From a virus, in the IMG/VR virus record IMGVR_UViG_3300020213_000253, positions 1 through 21,085 of that record: DNA of 21,085 nt. One strand, written 5' to 3'. The position numbers and the translations under genes are program-made. The notes under the pieces were generated by a model. The model searched no databases, was not told the origin of the DNA, and saw only the letters and a list, made by a program, of their open reading frames with translations. Positions 1 through 6,757 of this stretch are shown here, in pieces. Each line of letters starts with the position of its first letter. Position 1 is the first letter of the stretch.

Positions 1-8
1 CGAACGCA

Positions 9-49
9 AGCGCCCCGCGACTCGGAGTACAGCCGAGAGGCGGGGCGCT
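9..49 (-). terminator. Large hairpin closing the left operon (possible terminator)
   Basis: A perfect 10-bp stem (9-18 with 40-49, AGCGCCCCGC against GCGGGGCGCT) is followed by a 2x2 internal loop and a second 5-bp stem (21-25 with 33-37) closed by a 7-base loop. It begins about 75 bases after the last stop codon of the minus-strand operon. The minus-strand sequence after it (TTGCGTTCG) has only scattered Ts, so it is a weak intrinsic terminator at best; it could instead act as an RNA 3'-end stabiliser. The 11-mer CGCCCCGCCTC is shared, on the opposite strand, with the clear terminator at 7638-7670. Bases 50-124 hold nothing else that I can support. Confidence 0.45.
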
Positions 50-124
50 GTGCAGTATGCGCGATGTGGACGCCGTACTCGTCGCGTCCATTATCGCACG
101 TCGCGCGGGCGCGCGCGAGGGTCA

Positions 125-322
125 TCACGCCGCCACCGTCGCGACGTTCGGGCATCGGTGTAGCGCGCCGTCCTCTTCACGCCAGGCGACCCGGACTACT
201 GGGTTGCCGAGATGCCGGGTGTTGCGCTTGGCCCACCACAACGGCTCACCGCAGCCCTGACAGCGGCAGGGGCCGAGCATCGGGCGGTAGCCGTGGCGTC
301 CCTCGGGCGGCCGGTACGTCAT
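125..322 (-). CDS. Small zinc-ribbon protein, last gene of the left operon
   Basis: This 65-residue protein has Cys19, Cys21 and Cys24 in its N-terminal third, then His55 and Cys57 near the C-terminus, with a basic, aromatic middle (LWWAKRN). The pattern CxxC, roughly 30 residues, then HxC is that of small phage zinc ribbons, which are presumed nucleic-acid- or protein-binding adaptors. The ATG at 322 overlaps the stop of the upstream gene by 4 bases (ATGA), which fixes the start and implies translational coupling. It has no signal peptide or membrane segment. The specific role is unknown; zinc binding is an inference from Cys/His spacing. Confidence 0.75.
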   Translation of the reverse strand: MTYRPPEGRHGYRPMLGPCRCQGCGEPLWWAKRNTRHLGNPVVRVAWREEDGALHRCPNVATVAA

Positions 323-732
323 GCCGCCGCGCCCTTGTCGGCCCAGTAGAGCGCGCGCTTGCGCTCAAGCAGGCGATCCCGGTTCCGGTAGTAGCGGGCT
401 CGGGCAGCCGCGCGATATCGCTCGGGGTCGGCCCAATACGCGGCTTGGTTCTTGACCCGCCGAACACCCGTGGTCTCGGCGCGGTACTGGCGCTGGTAGT
501 CGAGGTTGGCGAGCCGCGCGATCTCGTTCTCGCGGAGATGGCGGGCGTTGGCCGCGTTCTTGATCTTCGCGTAGCAGGCGCGGCACTTGACGAACGACGA
601 CCGGAACGACCAGAAGTCCTCGGTGAGCGGCCACCAGCACATGCCCTTGGGGCAAGAGTCGCAGCGCTTCTCGATGCCCACGTCCTCGCGCCAGCGAAGG
701 CCAGAGGTGGCGTGGCCGGGGTGGTAGCTCAT
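319..732 (-). CDS. Zinc-finger protein with Arg/Tyr-rich tail (endonuclease VII-like N-terminus without HNH)
   Basis: This is a 137-residue basic protein. An N-terminal module carries Cys24, Cys27, Cys32, Cys50 and Cys53, with the aromatic spacer WWPLTEDFW between the pairs. It is followed by a long, probably helical region rich in Arg, Tyr and Ala (residues 75-132), with recurrent units such as YWADPERYRAAARARYY. This layout resembles the segment found ahead of the nuclease domain in phage endonuclease VII-type proteins, including the plus-strand one in this window, but no HNH residues follow. It may be a DNA- or RNA-binding protein. The ATG at 732 overlaps the upstream stop (ATGA), and the stop overlaps the next start. 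The function is not established. Confidence 0.75.
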   Translation of the reverse strand: MSYHPGHATSGLRWREDVGIEKRCDSCPKGMCWWPLTEDFWSFRSSFVKCRACYAKIKNAANARHLRENEIARLANLDYQRQYRAETTGVRRVKNQAAYWADPERYRAAARARYYRNRDRLLERKRALYWADKGAAA

Positions 733-1025
733 GCCGTCCGCCGTCCCATCGCTTGCCCCTGCATCCAAGTCGCGGTCCGGCAGGCGTCCTTGTGCTCGGG
801 CATCCGGGCGCACCGGGCTTGGGTGTTGCGCATCAGGAGGCCGCACGTTGCCTTGGCGCGCTCATGGACGGGACGGGCGGCAGGTGGCACCGCCCGGCGA
901 CGCACGGGCGCGGCAGCCGTGACCATGCTCCCGCCGATGTAGCGGCGACCCACCGGTCGGACGCCTTCGTCGATGACCACGAGGCGGGTGGCTTGGCCGG
1001 GCTGGCTGAGACGTAGGGCCGACAT
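729..1025 (-). CDS. Hypothetical small basic protein with possible zinc site
   Basis: This 98-residue protein lies directly behind the helicase-methyltransferase gene. The junction is TGATG (stop and start share one base), and its own stop overlaps the next start by 4 bases, so the reading frame is supported by coupling on both sides. Residues 1-35 look like a compact beta-rich segment (TRLVVIDEGVRPVGRRYIGG). Residues 40-55 are Pro/Ala/Arg-rich. The C-terminal part has Cys61, Cys72, His78 and Cys82, which could bind a metal. I do not recognise the family. It is very basic, which would suit nucleic-acid binding. Confidence 0.65.
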   Translation of the reverse strand: MSALRLSQPGQATRLVVIDEGVRPVGRRYIGGSMVTAAAPVRRRAVPPAARPVHERAKATCGLLMRNTQARCARMPEHKDACRTATWMQGQAMGRRTA

Positions 1026-3220
1026 CAGGCGACCGACTCATCCCAGAGTCCCATCACGCCGGAAGCGCGTTCGATGTTCCGGCAGGCCGACTCGTAGTAC
1101 GAACGCTTCAGCTCGCACCCGACGAAGCGGCGATTATTCTGGACCGCTACGTACCCGGTCGTGCCGATGCCCGCAAACGGGTCCAGAACGAGCTCGCCCG
1201 GCTGACTCCACAACTTGATGCAGCGGCGGACCGTCTCCAGTTGGAGCGCGGCGATGTGCCGTTCGTCTCGTTGCTCCCGAGCCTCGGCCGCGTTGAGCGT
1301 CGCGGACTCCCGGATGCCGTACCAGATTGGTCGCGCCCACTCGATCCATTCGTTGTTCGTCACGTCGTCGTTCGTGATGGCGACGGCGTTCTCGCCCGGC
1401 TTGCGAAAGACGAGGATGTAATCGGCGAACGCCGGACGGAGCCACGAGCGGTCCCGCGCCTTCTGGACGAACAGGAGACCCTTGGCCTTCGTGCGGATGG
1501 CCTGTGCCTGGGGGTCCTTGTCGATCGTCACCTCGCCGTGGAACACCCACCCGTGCGCGATGAACGCTCGGATGGTGTCGCCCCGGAAGTCCTTTAGCCC
1601 GGTCACGCCGTCGTGCGTCACGGTGGTCGGCACTTGCTGGACATGGACGGCGCAGTTGCGACCGGGCTTCGTGACCCGGAGGATGCCGTCGATCAGGTAG
1701 CCGAAGTGCTGCCAAAACTCCGGATCGTTGCGGGCGTTCCCGACGTCCCGCTCAGATGGGGAGTAGGTGAACAGGCTCAGGAACGGTGGCGAGAAGACGG
1801 ACAGGTCGATCGACGCCGCTTCGATCTCCGAGATGCGCTCGGTCGAGTCGCCCAGCATCATCTTCCACGACTCACGCTCGACTTCGGTCGTCTCATAGAC
1901 AAAGTTCGTCGGCAGGCCCGCAATCTCATCACGCTCGAAAGCGGCGACGTGCTCGATGAGCCGGTCCTGCATCCGCAGCGCCTCGCGCTCCTTGGCCATC
2001 ACGTTCTCGTAGATGGCCGCCTCGGCATCGGACAGGACGATCGCCACTTCCACTTCCTCCGTCTGGCCGAACCGCCAGCATCGCCGGATGCACTGGTAAT
2101 AGGCCTCCCATGAGTCGGACAGCCCGACGAACGCCATCCGGTGCGCGTTCTGGAAGTTCATGCCGAAGCCCGCGATCCGCGGCTTCGTGATGAGCACGCG
2201 GTACTTGCCGTCCTGAAATGCCTCCAGCGCGGCGGCCTTCTCTTCTGGCGACTGCGATCCTTCGACTAGGACGGCTCCGGGGATGGCTCGCAACAGTGCG
2301 TCGCCCTCGGTGTTCAGGCCGTGCCACACGATCCACTGGTCCGTGGATGCGTTCACGAGGGACGCGGCCCGGGCGCATCGGTCCGCGGCCGTGGCCTTGC
2401 GGACGTTGCTCCGGTCGGTGATGCCCTTCAGCCCGGCAAAGAACAGTTGGCCTTCAGGGACGTAGTCGGACTCCACCCACTCCGGTCGGATGGTCAGCGC
2501 CGATAGCGCGTATCCATCGTCTGAGTAGCCGAGGTCGGACGGCTTGCGAATCGCCATCGACCACGACGCCAGCCAGCGATAGAACGCATCTTCGGCGTGG
2601 CCCTTCAGTCGCCAGCCGTCTTTCTGCCCCTCGCCCATCGAGCCGTGAACGAAGAACGCCGACAGCATCTCGTGGTGCGCCATGACTCCGAGAAACTCGG
2701 CGTGGTTGCCGATCTCGGAGATGTCATTCGGGGCCGGTGTGGCGGTGCAGCACAGTCGGTAGGTTGTGCTCGCGAACATCTCCGTGAGCCGCTGGCGAGT
2801 CTTGCCGTCGAGTGCCTTCAGGATGCTCGACTCATCCAGGACCACGGCATCGAAGTCAGCCGGGTCGAAGTGCTCCAGCATCTCGTAGTTGGTGATCGTG
2901 AAACGTCCAGCCGGCCCGGAGCGTGAGTACGTCACGTCAAGCCCGAGCTTCGCAGCCTCACGCACGGTCTGCCGGGCGACCGACAGGGGCGCGACGAACA
3001 GCACGGGGCCCTCCGTCACGAGACGCGCCCATTCCAGCTGCATGAACGTCTTACCCATGCCCGTATCGGCGAACAGCGCAGCGCGCCCCTTTCGCACCGC
3101 CCATCTCACGAGGTCGGATTGGAACGGGAACAGCATCTCGTGGACGGCCGCCACGTCGGTCGGTCCCACCGCATGGACGATCGGCCGTTTCGTCTCCAGA
3201 AACGCGGCGTAGTCGCTCAC
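1025..3220 (-). CDS. SNF2-type helicase fused to a DNA methyltransferase
   Basis: This 731-residue protein has two enzymatic halves. Residues ~28-430 form a superfamily 2 ATPase of the SNF2 type: Walker A TGMGKT (53-58), DESS Walker B (129-132), motif III TATP (159-162) and the SNF2-like motif VI QCIRRCWRFGQ (376-386). Residues ~455-731 form an amino-methyltransferase: motif IV SPPF (477-480) comes before the SAM-binding motif DPFAGIGTT (680-688) and GCELKRSY (701-708), the order seen in beta-class enzymes. SPPF favours N4-cytosine but does not prove it. The GTG start at 3220 overlaps the upstream stop (GTGA). No restriction nuclease gene is nearby, so a self-protection or DNA-marking role is more likely than restriction. 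An ATP-driven motor could supply translocation or access to DNA. Confidence 0.9.
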   Translation of the reverse strand: MSDYAAFLETKRPIVHAVGPTDVAAVHEMLFPFQSDLVRWAVRKGRAALFADTGMGKTFMQLEWARLVTEGPVLFVAPLSVARQTVREAAKLGLDVTYSRSGPAGRFTITNYEMLEHFDPADFDAVVLDESSILKALDGKTRQRLTEMFASTTYRLCCTATPAPNDISEIGNHAEFLGVMAHHEMLSAFFVHGSMGEGQKDGWRLKGHAEDAFYRWLASWSMAIRKPSDLGYSDDGYALSALTIRPEWVESDYVPEGQLFFAGLKGITDRSNVRKATAADRCARAASLVNASTDQWIVWHGLNTEGDALLRAIPGAVLVEGSQSPEEKAAALEAFQDGKYRVLITKPRIAGFGMNFQNAHRMAFVGLSDSWEAYYQCIRRCWRFGQTEEVEVAIVLSDAEAAIYENVMAKEREALRMQDRLIEHVAAFERDEIAGLPTNFVYETTEVERESWKMMLGDSTERISEIEAASIDLSVFSPPFLSLFTYSPSERDVGNARNDPEFWQHFGYLIDGILRVTKPGRNCAVHVQQVPTTVTHDGVTGLKDFRGDTIRAFIAHGWVFHGEVTIDKDPQAQAIRTKAKGLLFVQKARDRSWLRPAFADYILVFRKPGENAVAITNDDVTNNEWIEWARPIWYGIRESATLNAAEAREQRDERHIAALQLETVRRCIKLWSQPGELVLDPFAGIGTTGYVAVQNNRRFVGCELKRSYYESACRNIERASGVMGLWDESVA

Positions 3221-3462
3221 AGGCCCATCTCCACGGCCACGCCTGTCGTGACCCGGTGAGGTTCGCGGACCACGACAAAGCCCATCTTGCCGTCCGCCCG
3301 ACGCTCGGGTTGGATGACGTAGCCCGCGGCCCGGAGATCCGAGATGCGCGCGCGCGGGTTGCTCACCCATGGATGGACACCCATGCCGATCTCCATGGCC
3401 GTGGCTCGTGGATGGGCGCGGAGGTAGACGAGGACACGTTGGGATTGCGTCATGGCCGTCAT
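3217..3462 (-). CDS. Winged-helix DNA-binding protein
   Basis: This 81-residue protein begins with a helical segment (QSQRVLVYLRAHPRATAMEIG). It continues with a recognition-helix-like stretch (NPRARISDLRAAGYVI) and ends with a beta-hairpin wing (VIQPERRADGKMGFVVV), the outline of a small winged-helix domain of the kind common in phage regulators. The ATG at 3462 overlaps the upstream stop (ATGA); a second ATG three codons later is an alternative. It lies immediately upstream of the helicase-methyltransferase gene and is coupled to it. It may be a regulator or an accessory DNA-binding subunit; this is inference from fold and position. Confidence 0.75.
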   Translation of the reverse strand: MTAMTQSQRVLVYLRAHPRATAMEIGMGVHPWVSNPRARISDLRAAGYVIQPERRADGKMGFVVVREPHRVTTGVAVEMGL

Positions 3463-3749
3463 GGCTTAGGCTCGATCGGCGAGGGCTCGACGTATCGCAC
3501 TTCCTCAGCCCCAAAGCCCAGCATGCAACCGCCCTGACAATCCGGGCAGTAGCCATCCAAGAGGCGGTGTTCGCCGGTCGGCATCAGCGCGGACTCGGCT
3601 GCCTTTGTCAGCAGTTCGTAGGCGTCGCGGTCGGTGATGAGGTAGCCCTGTTCTTCTAGCGACGCGAGCACCGCCGCGTGGTAGGCGGCGAAGTTGGCCG
3701 GGGGTGGGAGGCGAATAAGCGCCACCCGCAGCGCGTCGGAGCCGCTCAT
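3459..3749 (-). CDS. Hypothetical protein with C-terminal Cys cluster
   Basis: This is a 96-residue protein. Residues 1-60 look alpha-helical (AAYHAAVLASLEEQGYLI, then AYELLTKAAESAL). The C-terminus carries CPDCQGGC (Cys68, Cys71, Cys75), a likely metal site lacking an obvious fourth ligand unless His61 contributes. The start overlaps the upstream stop by ATGA and the stop overlaps the next start by ATGA, so it is part of the coupled chain. I do not recognise a family. Confidence 0.7.
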   Translation of the reverse strand: MSGSDALRVALIRLPPPANFAAYHAAVLASLEEQGYLITDRDAYELLTKAAESALMPTGEHRLLDGYCPDCQGGCMLGFGAEEVRYVEPSPIEPKP

Positions 3750-4216
3750 TCCTCTACCTCCGGGATGCCGTGACGTTCGGCGAAGTCGCTCAGACGAAAC
3801 ACGATCAGTCGCTCGCCGCCGCGTCCCGGCTCGACCCAGATAAATCCGGGCATTTCTGCGCCCGACCCGATGCGGGCCAGCTCGGCGGCGACGAAGCGCA
3901 GGGACGGCGCGGTCGCCAGCTTCTTTACCTGGAGTCGGGCGTAGCCGGGCATCTCGACATCCCACGGCAGCCCGAGCGGCCCCATCTTCTTTCCGCCAAG
4001 GTGGCGGGCGACCACAAGCTCGGCAGCCTTCCCGCGCGCTAGGTTGTTCTTGCCTAGCCGGGCGGCGGCCTCGTCGCGCACCTTGCCGCAGCGGAGGCAC
4101 TCGGTGTATGTGTCGTCGCCAATCCGGAGGGTCGCCCATTGGTGGCGGAGGCAGACCCTCCGCGGTGCCGCTCCGAGGTTGGGCTCCGACGGGTAGTCGA
4201 ACGGCAGGTCGCTCAT
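3746..4216 (-). CDS. Predicted PD-(D/E)XK nuclease with N-terminal zinc ribbon (resolvase-like)
   Basis: This is a 156-residue protein. The N-terminal part has Cys22, His25, Cys40 and Cys43, a plausible zinc ribbon. From residue 61 the sequence follows a small PD-(D/E)XK nuclease: RGKAAELVVARHL with Glu66, then Asp86 in LPWDVEM, then QVKK (Gln96-Lys98), then a hydrophobic strand GFIWVEP and a final helix. Spacing fits Holliday-junction-resolvase/VRR-like folds. It would cut branched or damaged DNA, probably with the annealing protein and exonuclease encoded two and three genes upstream. The start is fixed by an ATGA overlap. The fold call rests on motif spacing only. Confidence 0.6.
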   Translation of the reverse strand: MSDLPFDYPSEPNLGAAPRRVCLRHQWATLRIGDDTYTECLRCGKVRDEAAARLGKNNLARGKAAELVVARHLGGKKMGPLGLPWDVEMPGYARLQVKKLATAPSLRFVAAELARIGSGAEMPGFIWVEPGRGGERLIVFRLSDFAERHGIPEVEE

Positions 4217-4461
4217 GCCGCACCCAACCCTTCGAGAAGGGCGACAAACGCCTCGCGCATGTCTGCCGGTTCGCTGTAGAGCGGGATGTCGTTGACCTTG
4301 GCGATGACCTCATCGAGGTCGATGACCACGCGGTACTGCTTATCGAAGGTCTCCTCGTCAACCTTGGCCGCGAGGATCGAACCGCAGTAGCCGCAGTCCT
4401 GCGTACCGCATTCGCACCACAGACCGGGACCGCCGTACCAGCCGCCGATGTGACAGCTCAT
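4213..4461 (-). CDS. Small Cys-rich protein next to the annealing-protein gene
   Basis: This 82-residue protein has five cysteines in the first 26 residues (Cys3, Cys16, Cys18, Cys23, Cys26; core CECGTQDCGYCG), followed by an acidic segment that looks like alternating strand and helix (FDKQYRVVIDLDEVIAKVND) and a C-terminal helix. The Cys pattern suggests a zinc ribbon. The start at 4461 overlaps the stop of the annealing-protein gene (ATGA). It may be a recombination or replication accessory protein by position, but no family is recognised. Confidence 0.7.
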   Translation of the reverse strand: MSCHIGGWYGGPGLWCECGTQDCGYCGSILAAKVDEETFDKQYRVVIDLDEVIAKVNDIPLYSEPADMREAFVALLEGLGAA

Positions 4462-5144
4462 CCCTCTTGCCTCGCCTGCCACGCCTTCGTCGGCTTGGCT
4501 TTACAGAACTCGTCATTCGTGCGGCCGTCGCACTTCCAAAAGGCGTCGTATGCCTTGCCCGCCTTGCTGGTCCCGGCTGGCTTCAGGGTCCAGAGCAGTC
4601 CATGCTCAGGGCAGGCGTAGCCTTCATCGACGGCGCTCGTCTGGCCGACGACGAGTCGGGCGGGAGCCGGGTAGCCGGGTGTCTCCCAGTCGTTCGGGAG
4701 ATCCGCATACGGGTCATTCACCGTCTGGACGGGCTGCGTGCGTTGTGGGGCAGCCTGCGGGCGCGTGGGCGATGCTGGCGCGTGCTTGCGGTACAGGTAG
4801 CGGGCCACACCGACGTACCGGCCAAGACGGCGGATGGCATCGCTCACCGCTTCCTTCAGCGGCTCCGCGGAGTCGGGTCGGGTGGCGTAGCCGAAGTCCT
4901 GGTAATGGGATCGCTCGCCGTTGGGCCACGTCACGATCAACGTTCCCTTGACGCACTGGTTGCCGACCGGTTCGAACTCGAACGACGACGTACCGATGCC
5001 CAGCACTTCGTCCAGCCGGTCCATGACCGTCTCGTCTTCGATGTAGTCGAAGGTCTTCCCGCCGCGGCCTTGGAACTGGAGGACCTCGCCGTTGTCGAAC
5101 TCGGCGCGCAGCAGCTCGGCTGCGACGTTCATCTGGTCAGTCAT
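4458..5144 (-). CDS. Rad52/Rad22-like single-strand annealing protein with zinc-ribbon tail
   Basis: This is a 228-residue protein. Residues ~30-120 match the Rad52-like phage annealing core: FDYIEDETVMDRLDEVLG, a strand VKGTLIVTWPNGER, then KEAVSDAIRRLGRYVGVARYLY, the helix-turn segment that typically ends the core. Residues 121-170 are a Pro/Gln-rich linker. Residues 175-216 contain Cys178, His181, Cys205 and Cys214, a zinc-ribbon-like tail that could contact DNA or partners. Such proteins anneal complementary strands during phage recombination and repair. The gene directly follows and overlaps (ATGA) the RecB/Cas4-like exonuclease gene, the usual partnership of annealase plus resecting nuclease. 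Confidence 0.75.
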   Translation of the reverse strand: MTDQMNVAAELLRAEFDNGEVLQFQGRGGKTFDYIEDETVMDRLDEVLGIGTSSFEFEPVGNQCVKGTLIVTWPNGERSHYQDFGYATRPDSAEPLKEAVSDAIRRLGRYVGVARYLYRKHAPASPTRPQAAPQRTQPVQTVNDPYADLPNDWETPGYPAPARLVVGQTSAVDEGYACPEHGLLWTLKPAGTSKAGKAYDAFWKCDGRTNDEFCKAKPTKAWQARQEG

Positions 5145-6028
5145 GCTGGCATCCGTCGCCCGACGGAGCAGCCGTCAAAGCCGATGTCAGGGATGGGCTG
5201 GGCGTAGGGGCAATCCCCGCAGAACATGGTGTTGGGCGCGGCCTTGATGGGGTCATCGAAGGCGACGACTTCGCGCCAGTGATCGGCGGTATCGCTCCCG
5301 ATGGCGACGAGGTCGCCAGTGCCTTCCGTCTCGATCCACATCCAGTACGGCTGCGCCACCCGGACGTAGACCTGATAGATCAGCTTGGGCGGCAGCGCAC
5401 CCTCGGCCAGCGCCGTGGCGAGCAGGGCGTAGATGCCCATCTCGGGTGACTTCCAGAACTTGTCTTCGCTGTACTTCCGGCTGGCGGTCTTGACGTCCAG
5501 GACCGACCCATCGGGGAGCAGGTAGTCGGGCGTCCCGATGATGTCGCCGGAGCGCAGCGTCTCGCCATCGTTGCCCTGGATGCGGATGCCGGGGATGAAT
5601 GGGCGCAGTCGATCCAGCCCGTCCGGCTGTTCCATGAACTTCCGCATCGCGGTGTGGACTTGGGCGACGAACGTCTCGATGTCCGTGATCTCGGCCCACG
5701 ATGCCGCGTCCTGTCGCGCTTCCTTGACGCCATCCGCCACCGCCTCGCCGATGGTCCACGGCAGGCCGTTTCGCTCGTGCCACACGATGTAGCCGTGGGC
5801 CACGTCAACGGCCTTGCCGAAGGTCACGCGCTCGGGCATCGGGAAGCGAAGGCGGCGACCGTCGTTATCCCGGACGTGCTGGCTGAACCAGCCGCGCCGT
5901 TCGCAGGGCGAGGACATCAGGGACTTGGACAGGCCGATGCGCTCAGGGTCGATGGCCTTAGTCGGGGGCATCGCTATCGGCGAGACGCCAGTCTTGTGGG
6001 GCACCGTCACGTCGTACTCGGTCGTCAT
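5141..6028 (-). CDS. RecB/Cas4-like PD-(D/E)XK exonuclease with predicted Fe-S cluster
   Basis: This is a 295-residue protein. The nuclease core shows GTPD (165-168), the DxK motif LDVK (177-180) and a Tyr-bearing helix PEMGIYALL (Tyr200) like the QxxxY motif. His78 may be the motif I histidine. Cys42 near the N-terminus plus Cys270, Cys273 and Cys287 at the C-terminus match the four-Cys iron-sulphur arrangement of Cas4/AddB-type nucleases. No cas1, cas2 or CRISPR repeat is present, so a role in phage recombination is favoured over CRISPR adaptation. It would resect DNA ends for the annealing protein encoded next (4-base overlap). The start is fixed by the ATGA overlap at 6025-6028. Confidence 0.8.
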   Translation of the reverse strand: MTTEYDVTVPHKTGVSPIAMPPTKAIDPERIGLSKSLMSSPCERRGWFSQHVRDNDGRRLRFPMPERVTFGKAVDVAHGYIVWHERNGLPWTIGEAVADGVKEARQDAASWAEITDIETFVAQVHTAMRKFMEQPDGLDRLRPFIPGIRIQGNDGETLRSGDIIGTPDYLLPDGSVLDVKTASRKYSEDKFWKSPEMGIYALLATALAEGALPPKLIYQVYVRVAQPYWMWIETEGTGDLVAIGSDTADHWREVVAFDDPIKAAPNTMFCGDCPYAQPIPDIGFDGCSVGRRMPA

Positions 6029-6225
6029 CGGTCGGCCTCCGGCGTCTTGGGCACGACCTTGTATCCGAGTTGGTCAAGGTGATAGGCGAGCCCGGTACCA
6101 GCGAGCAGCGGACTGGTACGCCACCACGAATGCGAATGCGGGGCCTCAGCGTCTTTGACAAGCCGCGCGAAAGCCTCGGCCAGGATGCCGGTCGGCGTGA
6201 TGACCACTTCGTCGCCAGCCATCAT
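6025..6225 (-). CDS. Hypothetical small protein upstream of the exonuclease
   Basis: This 66-residue protein starts at ATGATG (6225 or 6222), overlapping the upstream stop; either ATG is possible. The sequence looks like a small alpha/beta protein: a strand (DEVVITP), a helix (LAEAFARLVKDA), a Trp-containing turn (HSHSWWRTSP) and a helix ending in LGYKVVPK. There are no cysteines, membrane segment or signal peptide. It is coupled to the nuclease gene by a 4-base overlap. No family is recognised. Confidence 0.65.
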   Translation of the reverse strand: MMAGDEVVITPTGILAEAFARLVKDAEAPHSHSWWRTSPLLAGTGLAYHLDQLGYKVVPKTPEADR

Positions 6226-6461
6226 CGGTCGCCGTGGGAGGCACGCATCTCGGCCTCCGTCTCGTACATGGCCCAGTAGTCTTCGTCGCGGTCCTGGAGC
6301 GCATCGAAGTCGGCTTTGGCCTCTTCCCAGCGGACGTCGGCCTCGCGGTTCAGGTATTCGTCTGCCAGGACCGGGTCCCACTTCCCGGTCCGCTCGTGGG
6401 TCACGAGAGCCGCGTGGAACGCTTCCTGCGCCCGTTCGTTGAGTCGGGTGGTCGTCGTCAT
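6222..6461 (-). CDS. Hypothetical acidic helical protein
   Basis: This is a 79-residue, strongly acidic protein with long stretches predicted helical by composition (LNERAQEAFHAALVTHERTG; VRWEEAKADFDALQDRDEDY). It is the first gene after an 83-base gap, and a GAGG ribosome-binding site lies 8 bases before the ATG. Three copies of an 8-mer repeat lie just upstream (6462-6494). It could be a DNA mimic or protein-interaction factor, but nothing in the sequence decides this. Confidence 0.65.
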   Translation of the reverse strand: MTTTTRLNERAQEAFHAALVTHERTGKWDPVLADEYLNREADVRWEEAKADFDALQDRDEDYWAMYETEAEMRASHGDR

Positions 6462-6494
6462 TGCCTAGTCCTCATCTGTTGCCTAGTGCCTAGT
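6462..6494. repeat. Three copies of TGCCTAGT upstream of the 79-residue protein gene
   Basis: TGCCTAGT occurs at 6462-6469, 6480-6487 and 6487-6494 (ACTAGGCA on the coding strand), with the last two copies abutting and sharing one base. The first copy touches the start codon region of the downstream gene and the repeats flank its ribosome-binding site (GAGG). Position suggests an operator or RNA-binding site that controls this internal restart of the operon. No function is proven. Confidence 0.6.
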
Positions 6495-6498
6495 TGCT

Positions 6499-6531
6499 GG
6501 ACCCCCACCGGCTAGGCTCCGGCAGGGGTCC
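6499..6531 (-). other. Symmetric hairpin in the operon's only internal gap
   Basis: GGACCCC (6499-6505) pairs with GGGGTCC (6525-6531). After a CA/CA internal loop, CCGG (6508-6511) pairs with CCGG (6519-6522) around a 7-base loop. There is no T-run after it on either strand, so it is not a standard terminator. A second small hairpin, ACCGC/GCGGT (6537-6541 with 6548-6552), overlaps the stop codon of the upstream gene. Together with the 8-mer repeats these fill the gap 6462-6544, which could be an attenuator, an RNA-processing site or a small RNA. Confidence 0.5.
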
Positions 6532-6544
6532 GCAGAACCGCCTC

Positions 6545-6757
6545 TCAGCGGTCGGAACCAGCGCGGACCACGGACCCAAGTCCGCTTCGGCCGAACGGCG
6601 CTGGCATGGGATGGGGGAGCGATGCCGCTCCGTTCAGCGCCCGATCGCTTTCGGCCCCCAAGGCACCAGGCGAGTCAGACGCTGAACGCAGGGGCACGAC
6701 CCCGTGGATGCGGGCGCAGCCCGGGGCCTTGCAGGGGACTAGCTGGTAGCGGGTCAC
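6545..6757 (-). CDS. Hypothetical small protein
   Basis: This 70-residue frame opens with GTG at 6757, overlapping the upstream stop (GTGA). The first 20 residues (RYQLVPCKAPGCARIHG) look like half of a zinc-binding site: Cys, four residues, Cys, then His. The remainder is low in order-promoting residues and rich in Ser, Gly, Ala and Pro. It ends at an 83-base gap with hairpins. It is supported by the coupled start only; the C-terminal part could be non-conserved. Confidence 0.5.
   Translation of the reverse strand: MTRYQLVPCKAPGCARIHGVVPLRSASDSPGALGAESDRALNGAASLPHPMPAPFGRSGLGSVVRAGSDR

Noticed and set aside
90-95. GATAAT, a -10-like element on the minus strand after the last left-operon gene
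   Set aside because: No -35 at the right distance and no gene follows within the window.
64-942. Long plus-strand open frame (292 codons)
   Set aside because: It lies antisense to three coupled minus-strand genes with recognisable Cys motifs; its product is Arg/Ala-rich without domain features, as expected of a shadow in GC-rich DNA.
5141-6028. Cas4-like protein as evidence for a CRISPR system
   Set aside because: No repeat array, cas1 or cas2 is present; the partner genes point to phage recombination.
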